Origin: Oscheius onirici
Lineage: Eukaryota > Nematoda > Chromadorea > Rhabditida > Rhabditidae
DNA length: 64,000 nucleotides
Assembly (NCBI GenBank): GCA_932521025.1
Contig: OW051473.1
Coordinates: 558,001-622,000, forward strand
Direction: 5' to 3'
The position numbers and the translations under genes are program-made. Under the pieces are notes generated by a model. The model searched no databases and was not told the DNA's origin. It was given only the letters and a program-made list of their open reading frames with translations. Below are positions 45,923-55,812 of the stretch, one piece after another (position 1 is the stretch's first letter; every line of letters begins with the position of its first letter).

Positions 45923-46688
45923 ACATTCAACGTACGACAATACTGAAGGAAAAACGTTCTTGGAATGATAATCATTTTTTCTTGTTTGAGATCGATAACT
46001 AAAATAGATTTACCCACAACATCAAGTCAAGACTTTCGAGTTTGTTCTCATTATCGCTTGTCTGCATTCACTCCCAAATATTGTCTAAATAAATAGTGTG
46101 TCTGTTGCAACCTTAGTTGCTCCTGTTTCGTTTCGGTTGTGGATGGTTTCACTGATCTGCAAAACAATTAATCTGTGAGGATACACTCCCTGTACCATTA
46201 AAGATGTTTCTGACAGAGTGGTTTATTATTCAAAGATTCTTATTATTTTGTTTTTGTTTTGCCATCGAAAGAAGGCAGATCCGCGACCATTCTGGCAAAA
46301 AAACTTTTAGTGTGTTCATGCGAATGCACCAACTTTGGCGGCGTTATCAGTGCCTCTCTGGCCACGCTTTGCATTGGCTCCCTTCTGTTAGCACGGCTAT
46401 TTCTTTTTTTTTCATAAAACGTTGCAGTCACTGTCAAACAAAGTATTAGCTGAACTTGACTTCTGACTAAACCCCACTTTATCTGACTATTTTTGCGTTA
46501 GGACAAAGAAACAAAATGCACTGACAGTGACGTAGGCTTTTATCAAAGTGGATGCCTTCCTGATTAAACTCGACACATCTTAGTGACAACGATTATAATT
46601 CTAATTGTTTATTCTTTCAAATACCAGAGCGACTGGTTGCTTTCTTTGTACAGTTTTTATACATCATCTTTTCAGCCACAGTTGATCC

Positions 46689-47971
46689 ATGGTGGCTGAG
46701 GAGATGAACTCCGATACTTTAAATCTCATTGCATTTTCACAAAATATTCTCTGCCGAATAATTGACAAACTTGACTATAAGACATTTGCAATTTTTGAAG
46801 AAACAAGCAGAATCACGCGTGACCTTTGCAATAGTAAAAAGTTTTCACCTTATCTCGAAGTTAAGATCGTCCGAGTGTATAATGTAAGTTTCTTTCCTTT
46901 TTCAATTATATAGTTTAAGAAATCCATAAAAGTTGTCCACCCAGACGAATGGTGGTGCCATGTGCCATGTAGGCGAATCAGTTTGCACGTTCCGGCAGGG
47001 TTAGGTGTTGGGATTCATACTAAATGGCTTGAAATTGAAGTTTGAAGTTAGTCGGCATTTTTAAAGTTCCCGTTTAGCATCCAATAAGCACGAATCGTCT
47101 GGAGGCAATTACCAAGATTATAAAAAAGTGCAGTTTAACTGCAAACTGGGTACAATTTTCTGAACCTGTACGATTTTCTCCTGGAGCATTTAACAGTTTT
47201 CTGGAAGTACGCATTTCCGCAATGAAATTTTTTAAAGATTTTTCAGAATGTCAAAGCAAACATGCTAGAAATAAAGGAATTTTTACCAAGAAACTTTTTC
47301 GATTATCCGGCTATTAACAAGGTAACAGTTGTGCATTCTGTTCTACACGAAACCTTCAGGTGGAGAATATTGAGCTGTTCTCAACAAATATCAATGACAA
47401 CGTTTTGCTGAATATGAAACAATCTTACATATTTGTTAATACTGAAGCTGTTACAGACAGAGGACTCAACAAATACTTGCTGGTCAGAGTGTCAATATCA
47501 TAAATTTTCCGCATGTTCAGCAATGTCAAAGAGGAGAGCGAAACGTGCGCACTTTAATAATGCACTCTAGAGACCCATTCCCAACACGAAACTTTGAGTC
47601 TATTTTGGAAGGTGTAAATGTCAGCGTGGTGTGGACACCTGACTGGCATGAGTACAGTCTTGTAAGTTTTGCAAAAAAGGTTTAGAGTGAGCAGGGCTGA
47701 AACACGGAAAGAACTATTTTGTATTTACAGCATTTTATTATAGATTAGACAGCTTCCTCTTGATCAGCTGGAGATGATGTTGAATGGCGATCCACCTCAC
47801 TTCTACATTCTTTGGCGTTCGGGAGAACCTAGCATTCAGTGGATTCTTCGCCTTAGCAATCGAAGTTTTGTCATAAAGCAAATGAAATACGACGAGTTTT
47901 GGTGGCTTCGCCGACATCTTTCTGACGAGGAGCGGTATGCAGTAACCAAAATGTTAGAACATGGCTATTAG
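46689..47971 (+). CDS. F-box protein of the nematode FBA type
   Basis: Probable SCF ubiquitin-ligase substrate receptor. Six exons (46689-46883, 47078-47206, 47247-47321, 47360-47482, 47521-47661, 47744-47971) all join in phase 0 to 296 residues. The N-terminal F-box reads FSQNILCRIIDKLDYKTFAI, then FEETSRITRDLCN. The rest has the layout of the worm F-box-associated (FBA2-like) region, with WVQFSEPVRFSPGAFNSFLE, VSVVWTPDWHEY and a C-terminal EPSIQWILRLSNRSFVIKQM. Such genes are expanded and fast-evolving in nematodes. It is the main gene between the two arms of the inverted duplication and is not itself duplicated. Coding-like sequence after the stop could be a relic of a longer tail or a separate gene. 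Confidence 0.87.
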
Positions 47972-47989
47972 AGCAGTTATATTGATTTA

Positions 47990-48287
47990 GCTGCGATCGG
48001 TGTAAAAAACAGTTTTGTCGTCATCGGCGACAATATTCAATACAACGCTTCAAGTCTACGTTTCCAAAGCTTCACTCGAGTATTTTGCTTTTGATGAAGG
48101 TGAACAATTCCTTCTGATCCTAATAATAGTTTAGATAACGGCCACTATCTTGGAGATTGCCAAATTCACGGAGGTTCTGACATGCACATCGTGTCCAGCG
48201 AGTACGGAACAATATAACAACGACGTGCTGACAGCCGACTACAACAGAAACTGGCTCACCTATTTCAAACTAGCTTTGTTTAAATGA
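47990..48287 (+). CDS. Coding-like stretch after the F-box gene, frame unresolved
   Basis: An exon ending GATGAAG|GTGAAC (48097) and a second after AATAGTTTAG (about 48135-48287) can be joined in two frames, both open. One ends NRNWLTYFKLALFK with TGA at 48287. The other ends SDMHIVSSEYGTI earlier. No start codon is assigned. It may be the remnant of a second F-box-associated domain. Confidence 0.3.
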
Positions 48288-48579
48288 TGTAAACGATATT
48301 CTTTGTAATGGTCTCGTTTATTGGCAAAGTTATTCGGTCTGACCTTTAAAGTTCTGGTAAAGTTTAAACGTCTGACCTTTATATGGTAGTTGAACTGACT
48401 TTACAACTATTAAATATTTATGTCAAGCTTATACAAGAACAGGAACTACTCGATGAGATGTAGGGTTGGCAAAAAATTAATCCGCCTTGAAACTGGCTTA
48501 TAGGTAGCCGCCACGGGAAATTAGTTTTATTTTACATACCGCCTAGAAAAAGACAGATCGCACAGTGTATTTAATGCAG

Positions 48580-48901
48580 CTAGCAGGGTGCATATTTGTT
48601 ACAGAGCATTCCATGACACGCTTGCAGCTCACTTGCATTTTTCACAACAGGGGCTTTTCCTCCGCAGCCAAAGTCTTTGTGCATGTAAATTCCATCAGGT
48701 TAGTGGGTACGGATGAAGCAGCCCATATTAGGCTCACATGTAGCTTGATTCACAGAGACAACTCTTCCGCCTCGACAAAACCCTAAAACAGCGTATGTCA
48801 AGGTTTTCGAGTAAAATTTTTTCACCTACCCATCATTTTGGGACGTAGTACCCATCGGTGGAGAGAATAAGAACGAAAACGATGGTGCCGAACAGTTTCA
48901 T
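48580..48901 (-). pseudogene. Decayed cysteine-rich secreted protein gene (ET/Ly6-like)
   Basis: The first exon encodes a signal peptide, MKLFGTIVFVLILSTDG, with ATG at 48901-48899. The second exon (acceptor CTGTTTTAG, starting 48782) reads FCRGGRVVSVNQATCEPNMG, then CFIRTH, then an in-frame TAA, and continues in the same frame HKDFGCGGKAPVVKN to a terminal LCNKYAPC and TAG. Cysteine spacing with a CN near the end resembles the secreted ET module / three-finger proteins of worms. The internal stop and a phase mismatch between the exons argue for a pseudogene. The start codon coincides with the edge of the right repeat arm. Confidence 0.5.
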
Positions 48902-49214
48902 CTTTGAATAATAAACCACTCTGTCAGAAACATCTTTAATGGTACAGGGAGTGTATCCTCACAGATTAATTGTTTTGCAGATCAGTGAAACCATCCACAA
49001 CCGAAACGAAACAGGAGCAACTAAGGTTGCAACAGACACACTATTTATTTAGACAATATTTGGGAGTGAATGCAGACAAGCGATAATGAGAACAAACTCG
49101 AAAGTCTTGACTTGATGTTGTGGGTAAATCTATTTTAGTTATCGATCTCAAACAAGAAAAAATGATTATCATTCCAAGAACGTTTTTCCTTCAGTATTGT
49201 CGTACGTTGAATGT

Positions 49215-49234
49215 GCTTCCGTGGCGCAATAGGC

Positions 49235-49270
<36 letters not shown>

Positions 49271-49287
49271 GAGCCCACCCGGGAGCG
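49215..49287 (+). tRNA. tRNA-Asn (GTT), right-arm copy
   Basis: Identical to the left-arm gene at 45850-45922 in the opposite orientation. All stems are intact. Confidence 0.95.
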
Positions 49288-49538
49288 AAACCTTTTTAAG
49301 CCTCTGTTCGATAAATAACTGCTAATTTACTTATAACAGTTTGTTGTTTTGTATAATCAGACAGCCTTTTCTGCTCGTGATTCTGCTGCTCGCGGATTAG
49401 GAATTTTATATGACAGATAAGTAGCGCATAAAATTTAAAACGAATGAACAGGAATAATTAATAGACAGAAAGTGCTTTATTTTAAGTGTTTGACCTGTTT
49501 ATAGGATTTCTCTGGCTGATCTTCTTTTTGTTGTCGGC

Positions 49539-49757
49539 TCAATTCACCATTATTTCTTTTACCTTCAACACCATGATCTTGTTCTGATTCAGCAGATGCG
49601 CAACTTCAACCGCCTGATCCTTTGTTATGCTGTTGTGTGAGAGAACAGTTCCAAGTCTTTGAATCAGAGCCTCGGATTTCGTCACAGCTTCTCTGAATTT
49701 GGCCAAACATCCGTCAGAAGCAGCATCTGAAGTAGACTGATCATCGACTTTTTCCAT
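49539..49757 (-). CDS. Orphan micro-gene alpha, right copy
   Basis: Same 72-residue frame as the left copy, including its TATA box and AATAAA. No substitution is visible between the copies, which means a recent duplication or ongoing gene conversion. Confidence 0.6.
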   Translation of the reverse strand: MEKVDDQSTSDAASDGCLAKFREAVTKSEALIQRLGTVLSHNSITKDQAVEVAHLLNQNKIMVLKVKEIMVN

Positions 49758-49933
49758 AGTTTGTGTTGTACTGTTTTTGAACACTCAGAGTTTCTTTTTA
49801 TACTATGAAAACTTTGCTGAAAGGCAAATTTCGCTGAAAAAAAACGTGGAATTTCTTACAATATACACAACTTTTTTGTTATATAAGGAACGGAAGTTTG
49901 AACATTAGCACAACAGTCAACGCTGAAAAGAAG

Positions 49934-50095
49934 ATGCTTCGCTTCTCCGGACTTGCCGTCTCCCCTGCAATGGTCAACAACTATGCTGCCGTCATCGAAG
50001 AGCTGAAAGCGGTGCTAAAACAAAGAGCCAGTCGTCTTACTTTTCCTCAAGAGCCTGCCGCTGGCGATGGTACCATTACGAAATTAACACAGTAA
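49934..50095 (+). CDS. Orphan micro-gene beta, right copy
   Basis: Identical to the left copy for the first 45 residues, then crosses the repeat edge at 50071 and ends TITKLTQ instead of ALTKPNVE. The protein is 53 residues long. AATAAA overlaps the stop (TAATAAA). The divergent promoter is shared with the right alpha copy. Confidence 0.5.
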   Translation: MLRFSGLAVSPAMVNNYAAVIEELKAVLKQRASRLTFPQEPAAGDGTITKLTQ

Positions 50096-50351
50096 TAAAA
50101 AAACCTTATGTGTTGACAGTGTTGCTTTGCTTGCTCTTGAAGTGTTCTTAGAGGTAGGTCACCACAATGCATGTTTGATACAAGTGTATTTGTGCTTAAT
50201 ACGTTTCAAGATGAAAAAAGCTTCGATATTACTGTTCTAACTTTTAAATGCCGAAAATTTGGGCGGACCTATAAAGTGTTGTTTCAAATACAACTTTTCT
50301 TTCAAGATCGCATCTTCATTCAGAAAGGGAGAAAACATTCCTTGTATAAAT

Positions 50352-50367
50352 CCCCCCCCCCCCCCCC
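50352..50367 (+). repeat. Poly-C tract, 16 bases
   Basis: A C16 homopolymer follows TATAAAT, about 280 bp outside the right repeat arm. The length may be imprecise because of sequencing error. Confidence 0.9.
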
Positions 50368-50461
50368 GCGGAGTATAAGAACAACGGAAAAAACGATGGC
50401 TAACATAGAGTAGAACTTAATTTTCTTAAAGTGTGGCGGATGTAATGTAGTAATACGTTTC

Positions 50462-53400
50462 TTATTTCTTAGTTTTTCTCGCCTTCTTCTTCTTGCTTCC
50501 GTATGTTGTATCGTCTTCTCCGTCACTGTTCACGTCAATAGGCAACTGAAAATCGTGATATGTAGATCAAAGAAGAAAAAGCTCTTACATCCTCAAAATC
50601 GAGCAGGGAAGCTTCTTGTGCAGCACTGGCAGCGATTTTTTTAAAAGCCGTCCTGAAATATTATATAAGCGTTAGAGTTGTTGTTTAAACCTTGAACATC
50701 TGCGTCCTTGACCGTGAGATTGCAAATGGCGGGGAAAATCCTCTTCAGATACTTTCAAACCACAATCAGAACATTCGACGGTGTCGGTCAGAGAATCCTG
50801 GGAAGACGATAGAGTTTTTAGCTGTGCTGCAGAAGCAGATGTATAAGATCGTGGACAGCTAGAGAGATCATCGGATGTTACAATTCGAGCAAGTTTAGTT
50901 GACTTCCCTAAAAAAATAATGTTTTAGTAAATTGGCATTACACAATCTAATACAGCAAAAGCAACAAAACTCGCGGCTCATACGAAACCAAACCTGCTAG
51001 TTTTCTCTTTATTCCATTTGTCGGGACAACAGGAGCTGATGCCCTTCGACCCTTCTCATTATTTTCAGTTGAATCGGTGTTGTTAGGCATGGTTCGCAGA
51101 CTTTCTTGAATACCTCTTCTAATTGCCCTTTCAAAGCCAACCGTATCGCTGACAGCTAAAATTAGTGACAGTTAGGAATCGAAGAAAAATTGAACAACCT
51201 TCTGACAGGAGTTCTGACTCCGATTTGCGAGCCTTTTTCTTAGGTTCTGGAGAAACAACAGCGTTAGCAAAGCCTTCAGCCGATGAAGATAGTTCTGTCG
51301 AAGAGGACGAAGCAGAAGAGACAAAGGATGGGACAGATGAAGATGAATCATTCGAGGTGGAAGTAGCATCGATGGAGAGAGGACGAATATCCAGGCTGTG
51401 GTTTCTCATACGTCGTTTGCTCATGATTCGTTCATACTCCTCGAGGTAGGCTGGAAACATTACTTTGACGACCAGAGCTACTGGATAAAAGGATGATTAG
51501 TGACGATGTGGATGAACTTTTCTAATTCTGGGTGCTCTCTAGGTTTTTCAGTCCATTGACGCAAACTGAAAAGTAATCAGGGATGCGCGTGAGCACAAAC
51601 TTTCAGCATTCTTTGCTCATCCATTTGTTGTAGGGGCTATTAATTAACTTTTTCTACAAGTTGGGTGCCGCAAATAGGTCTTCGTTCTGTCTCGGGACTT
51701 TTTTTATAATTTCGCCCATACTCACTTGTGAAAACAAACGAAAGAAGAATTTATTTGCTTAACATCAGTCTGATATAATTGTTACAACTAAATTTTGTAT
51801 AACAGATTATCCAGTATTTCGAGATTTACATCTGTGCGTGGTAAAGAATAATCAACTAGATGACTCGCGGGAGAAAGATATGAGAAATAGGATAGACGGA
51901 AGAAGCTCTCTGGGAAACCGAAATAAGAACGTATGTGTGGGTCTGACGGTGACTGCAAGTTGCCGACATCATCTGAGAATTCATTGGGAGAGCTTCTCCT
52001 CATCTAAATTATGCACTTTTGATCATTGCGTTTGCAAAAGAAATGATTTGGTAATAGAAAAGGTCACGAGACAGGTTCTATTTCCTACTTGATTATGGGA
52101 GCTGGATTAGCTCTTTGCCTTTACCAAAACTCGTACTTGACCTTTTTCTACGTGTTTATCCAAAACCCGGGATACGGTAGGCTTATGAGAAACGCTTGAT
52201 TGTACTCACCATCAGGAATAGCCTCCTGATCTTTGCTCTCCTCCGCCATATTGGTGTCTTCAGCTGGTTGGGCTGAACTGGCAGCAGAAGATGAAGTAGC
52301 ACTGCCTTCAGGCGGAGACGCCAAGTTAGAAGAGCCGTTCGATACGGAAGTGGAAGGACCTGGAAATAGACGAAAACTTAGAGAGTGACTGATTAAAGAG
52401 TGTGGAACTTTTTGAAGAGGCACTGCCTCAGGTTGATTCAGTCTCTTTTCCTTTTCTGTTGTTTTCACTGTGTGAGCTCCTATCAAAATATGTAATTAAT
52501 ACTTGTAGCAAATCACACTTGGGGCTCGAATTTTTTTTGGGGCTTTGGGGCCAAAATGGAAGCGTGTTTTGCGTTCACATTGGTCAAAAAAAATTACAGT
52601 TACATATAAACACTAATGACTGATCGTAATCTCTAATTTGTTAAATCAGCACATAATACGATTATCTTACTGGATGAAAGTACAACTACTAGGAAACAAA
52701 CGAGGGACTATGTCTATTTTCAATTTTAATTTAACGGACACAACAAATTAGTTGTTGCTACAGACGGCAAAGCTGTCTGGGAAGTTTCTGACTAACATAA
52801 TCTGTATTATTGGGCTCTTTTATCAAGTTTTTTGGCTTCGAAGGGACTTGCAATGTTTTTTCAAAAGGGCTTTTGGAGCAAACTTTAGAATTCACTTTGT
52901 ATTAGTCTGAAAATCAACAAATAAGATTCACGTTGCACTGAGAGAATGAAACACAATAATGCTGTGGCTGAGACGTTTTTGGCAGATAATGGACTTGCTC
53001 CATTAGCTTTTTGTGATAAACGCATGGAAACGGGCGGGGGAGACAATGATGAGCTCAATTAATGTTTTTCGAATTGGCTGAATCAAACACGCATGTACTC
53101 AGTAACAAAGCAAGTTCGATTCAACGGTGATACTCTGTGCAAAAAAAAATAGACAAAACTTTTGCGGCAGTCACACTTTTCGTAACAAAAGTATATAATG
53201 TATTGTTCATCTGCCCATTCCCATCCCAGCCACCTCCGCCTTTTGTTCCAAACTCGGCTCCATTCTAAGAAATCTTCATGTTTGTCAGGCATGTCCTTTT
53301 ATCAAGCAACAGATTAGCCTTCTCAACGGGAATGCGACTATTGACGTTCAGACACGCGAAAGATGTCTTTTTTCAAAACTATTGTGAATGAGGAAGAAGA

Positions 53401-54494
53401 TAGACATGCTCACGTGCTAACCTACCATATGGATTGTTTGTTCCTCCTGTAAAGTACGGGCTCCAAAGTGGATGGTCTTCCGGGATAGAGCCAACGACTT
53501 CTACTGGACCAAGATGAGTAACGTATTGAGGAGAAGCGGCCTGTCCGGCCTGCCAATGACAAGAAAATGGTTTCTGTCCGACGTGGACGAGTTGTGTCGT
53601 TCTTCTAGGTAGCTGTCTTCTTCTCGGCTGCTCACCCTGATTCAAATGCTGTTCGAGACGTTCTGCAGCCTCGCGAAGAATGGCCTCGTGCGGTAGAGGT
53701 GGCAGCTGTCGTCGAGGACGCGAATTCTGCGCTACACCAAGATTTCCGACGCCTCTTTCGATAACATGAACATTTGCTGGAGCCTGGGGCAGAATTCTGG
53801 GCTGGCCGATAATACCAAAAGGATGAACTGGGACCGCCGGAGAGAGGCGACGGACTGGCGGAATAGCTAAAAAGGAAACATTGGCAACAAAACTTAGGGA
53901 ACAAACAACGTACAGGACGATATCGTGCAGAGTTAGAAATGCAAAATGAAAGTTTAGGAGCAAAGAATAATTCAGAAACTACTTTGTGAAACTTTGGATT
54001 GTGAAGCGTTTGTATATCAGACAGTCCCCTACAACACTAAATAGTGATCTCAGGCACTTTTCCTTCCTGAAAGTACAACAACGTTGAAGACAGATCTCAT
54101 TAAAATGTCAGACTTTGTATTTTCGCATGACCCCAATCTAATTGGCTAGATGTAAGTACATTTTTCGGGTAAACAGATCTGTTCACTAGTCGTTAATAGA
54201 ACATGAGTGGGCGAAAACCAAAAGACACAGCTATATGCACGTTCCTGTGACAGAAATTCTGATAACCTTACCCTGCTGTCTGTCCTCCACTCTTGGCAAA
54301 ACCTGAGCTCCAAGTGGAACAGAAGGGATCTGGCGCTGCGGTATTGTCTGTGCCCGTAAACTTAATAGCACAGGAAACGGATCCCTGTGCAATGCACCGG
54401 CTGGTGGAGAGTACGGATCTCTTGGCATGTGGTCGTCATCGCTGCTCGTTAGATCATCACCAAACTCTCCTAGCTCCGGTGAAGGCGAGTCCAT
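50462..54494 (-). CDS. Nuclear-type protein with UBZ-like zinc finger
   Basis: Eight exons (54494-54272, 53866-53426, 52359-52210, 51480-51199, 51155-50994, 50907-50691, 50652-50589, 50545-50462) close in frame to 540 residues. From the N-terminus: an acidic Ser/Asp/Pro-rich leader (MDSPSPELGEFGDDLTSSDD), a Pro/Arg-rich central exon (RPRRQLPPLPHEAI, RRRQLPRRTTQLVH) with CHWQAGQAASPQYV, a Ser/Ala linker, and an NLS-like PEPKKKARK. Then comes a C2H2 finger, ECSDCGLKVSEEDFPRHLQS-H, with spacing like ubiquitin-binding UBZ fingers, and a basic C-terminus (KKKKARKTKK). I do not recognise the whole protein; ubiquitin binding in the nucleus is an inference. The start follows AGTTTCAG and may be trans-spliced. 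The 729-bp third intron contains another coding-like stretch (51478-51565). Confidence 0.7.
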
Positions 54495-55812
54495 CCCGAT
54501 TTCACCCAAGTCTCTGAAACTGAGCTTTAGGCTAAGATCTATGGATGAAATGAAGGAACAGCTTTCACTGTGGAGAAATGGGCGGGATCACTGCTTAAGG
54601 TCGGTGACTGATACATTCGGTATAATCTCTCAAATTTGAAGTATCGCCTGATACAAGCCACGAAAAACAGTCGGTATTGCAATAACACGGAATTTACATA
54701 GAGTTTGGAAAATATTGTTAAAGGACCTAACATGAAGCTTAAGAAAGCAACAGATAGAATTCCTAACTGGAATTACTTGAAGTAAACAAATGTGAAAGGT
54801 AACCAGGTTTTGGTCACGTTTACTGATATTTTCGTGCCAAACAAATGCGATCAATTTTATCGTAATTTCCTACTAAAAACAAAGTAGCAAAAAAAAATTC
54901 TCCGGACGGACTCGAACCCGGATTGTTTGCGTCAAACGCGGCACCATTTACCCCTACACCAAAATTTTTGCCACGGACATAAAAACACACACAGAGTCGG
55001 CCACAGACACCACAGCATTATAATAGTTTAGATATAAGGTTTCTCGATGTGGCGTGAGTAGTATAGAAAAAACAAAGCGAGAAATCGAATGAGCCCTAAA
55101 ATAATAATAGTCTAATGCAGGTCTGCAGGAATGAGAACATGCAAATAAAAATGCGCGAAACTAATTAGTCTTAGTAATGAAATCGAAGCAGGTACAGAAC
55201 ATTATCTCTTTTCTCACTTGTCGCATGGCAACAGAGAAGAGCCTGAATCTCATTCTGAGCAGTGAATACAGCAAAGCAAGAGGCACGTTTCAATTCTAAA
55301 CGGATCAGAGATGCCCTTCATCCAGCTTACAACCCCAGTTTTAGAGCGGAATTGACGTCATCCGTATTTGACAGCAAAATGACCAAAAAATGACGGAAAC
55401 ATGAACAGTTTCTTGAAATTTTCAAGAACAGCAATAATGAGAGCTTGGGAAGGACAGCAGACGTCCCTTCATTGTCATGGAGACCGATGGGCTCAATGCA
55501 AAAAGATTAGCTGCCGGTAATTAGCTGCGGATGTGAAAAGTAACGAGAAGAGATATTGTCCGAAATAGCTGCTGCGGAAAATCTAACGGGACACTTGCGG
55601 ATAGGTAGTAAGGAAAAATGAAGCATGGAGGGTGAGTAATTTTTTCGGATGGACATATAAACTCTTATCGAAACTCTGTCTTTGTTTTTACTGATCTTTC
55701 TGATACCAAATACTTCATTTCAACATTCGTCACCGGTAGTATGTACATTATTAAAATTTTAGCACGACTACTTTAAACTTTATCACTTGTGCGACGTGGG
55801 AAAATATGCTTT
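54495..55812. other. Intergenic region carrying one SINE-like copy
   Basis: It lies between two minus-strand genes. Apart from the tRNA-derived repeat at 54889-55032, I see only AT-rich sequence without splice-supported frames. Confidence 0.5.
54889..55032 (-). mobile_element. tRNA-derived SINE-like repeat, copy A
   Basis: In minus orientation, a TCTAAACTATTA head is followed by TGGTGTCTGTGGCCGACTCT, TTATGTCCGTGGCAAAAATT, a TTGGTGTAGGGGTAAATGG A-box-like segment, a GTTTG/CAAAC stem, a perfect B box (GGTTCGAGTCC) and a T9 run, a Pol III terminator. The acceptor pairing AAAATTTT with AGAATTTT is present. It resembles a tRNA but is not a normal one. Confidence 0.6.

Larger units (their letters stand above)
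45066..46237 (+). repeat. Left arm of a 1,172-bp inverted duplication
   Basis: Pairs base for base with 48,900-50,071 in reverse complement (coordinates sum to 95,137). The protein frames, tRNA and intergenic stretches I compared are identical. It contains most of micro-gene beta, micro-gene alpha, a tRNA-Asn and the conserved 23-bp motif. Both ends are sharp. Confidence 0.95.
48900..50071 (-). repeat. Right arm of the 1,172-bp inverted duplication
   Basis: Reverse complement of 45,066-46,237. The inner edge falls at the start codon of the cysteine-rich pseudogene and the outer edge falls inside the right copy of micro-gene beta. The 2,662-bp spacer is single-copy. Confidence 0.95.

Noticed and set aside
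50462-51480. Separate gene starting at MFPAYLEEYERIM with an operon-like junction
   Set aside because: The exon before it joins in phase (GATG|TA), giving a single closed 540-residue model, so a second gene or operon is not needed.
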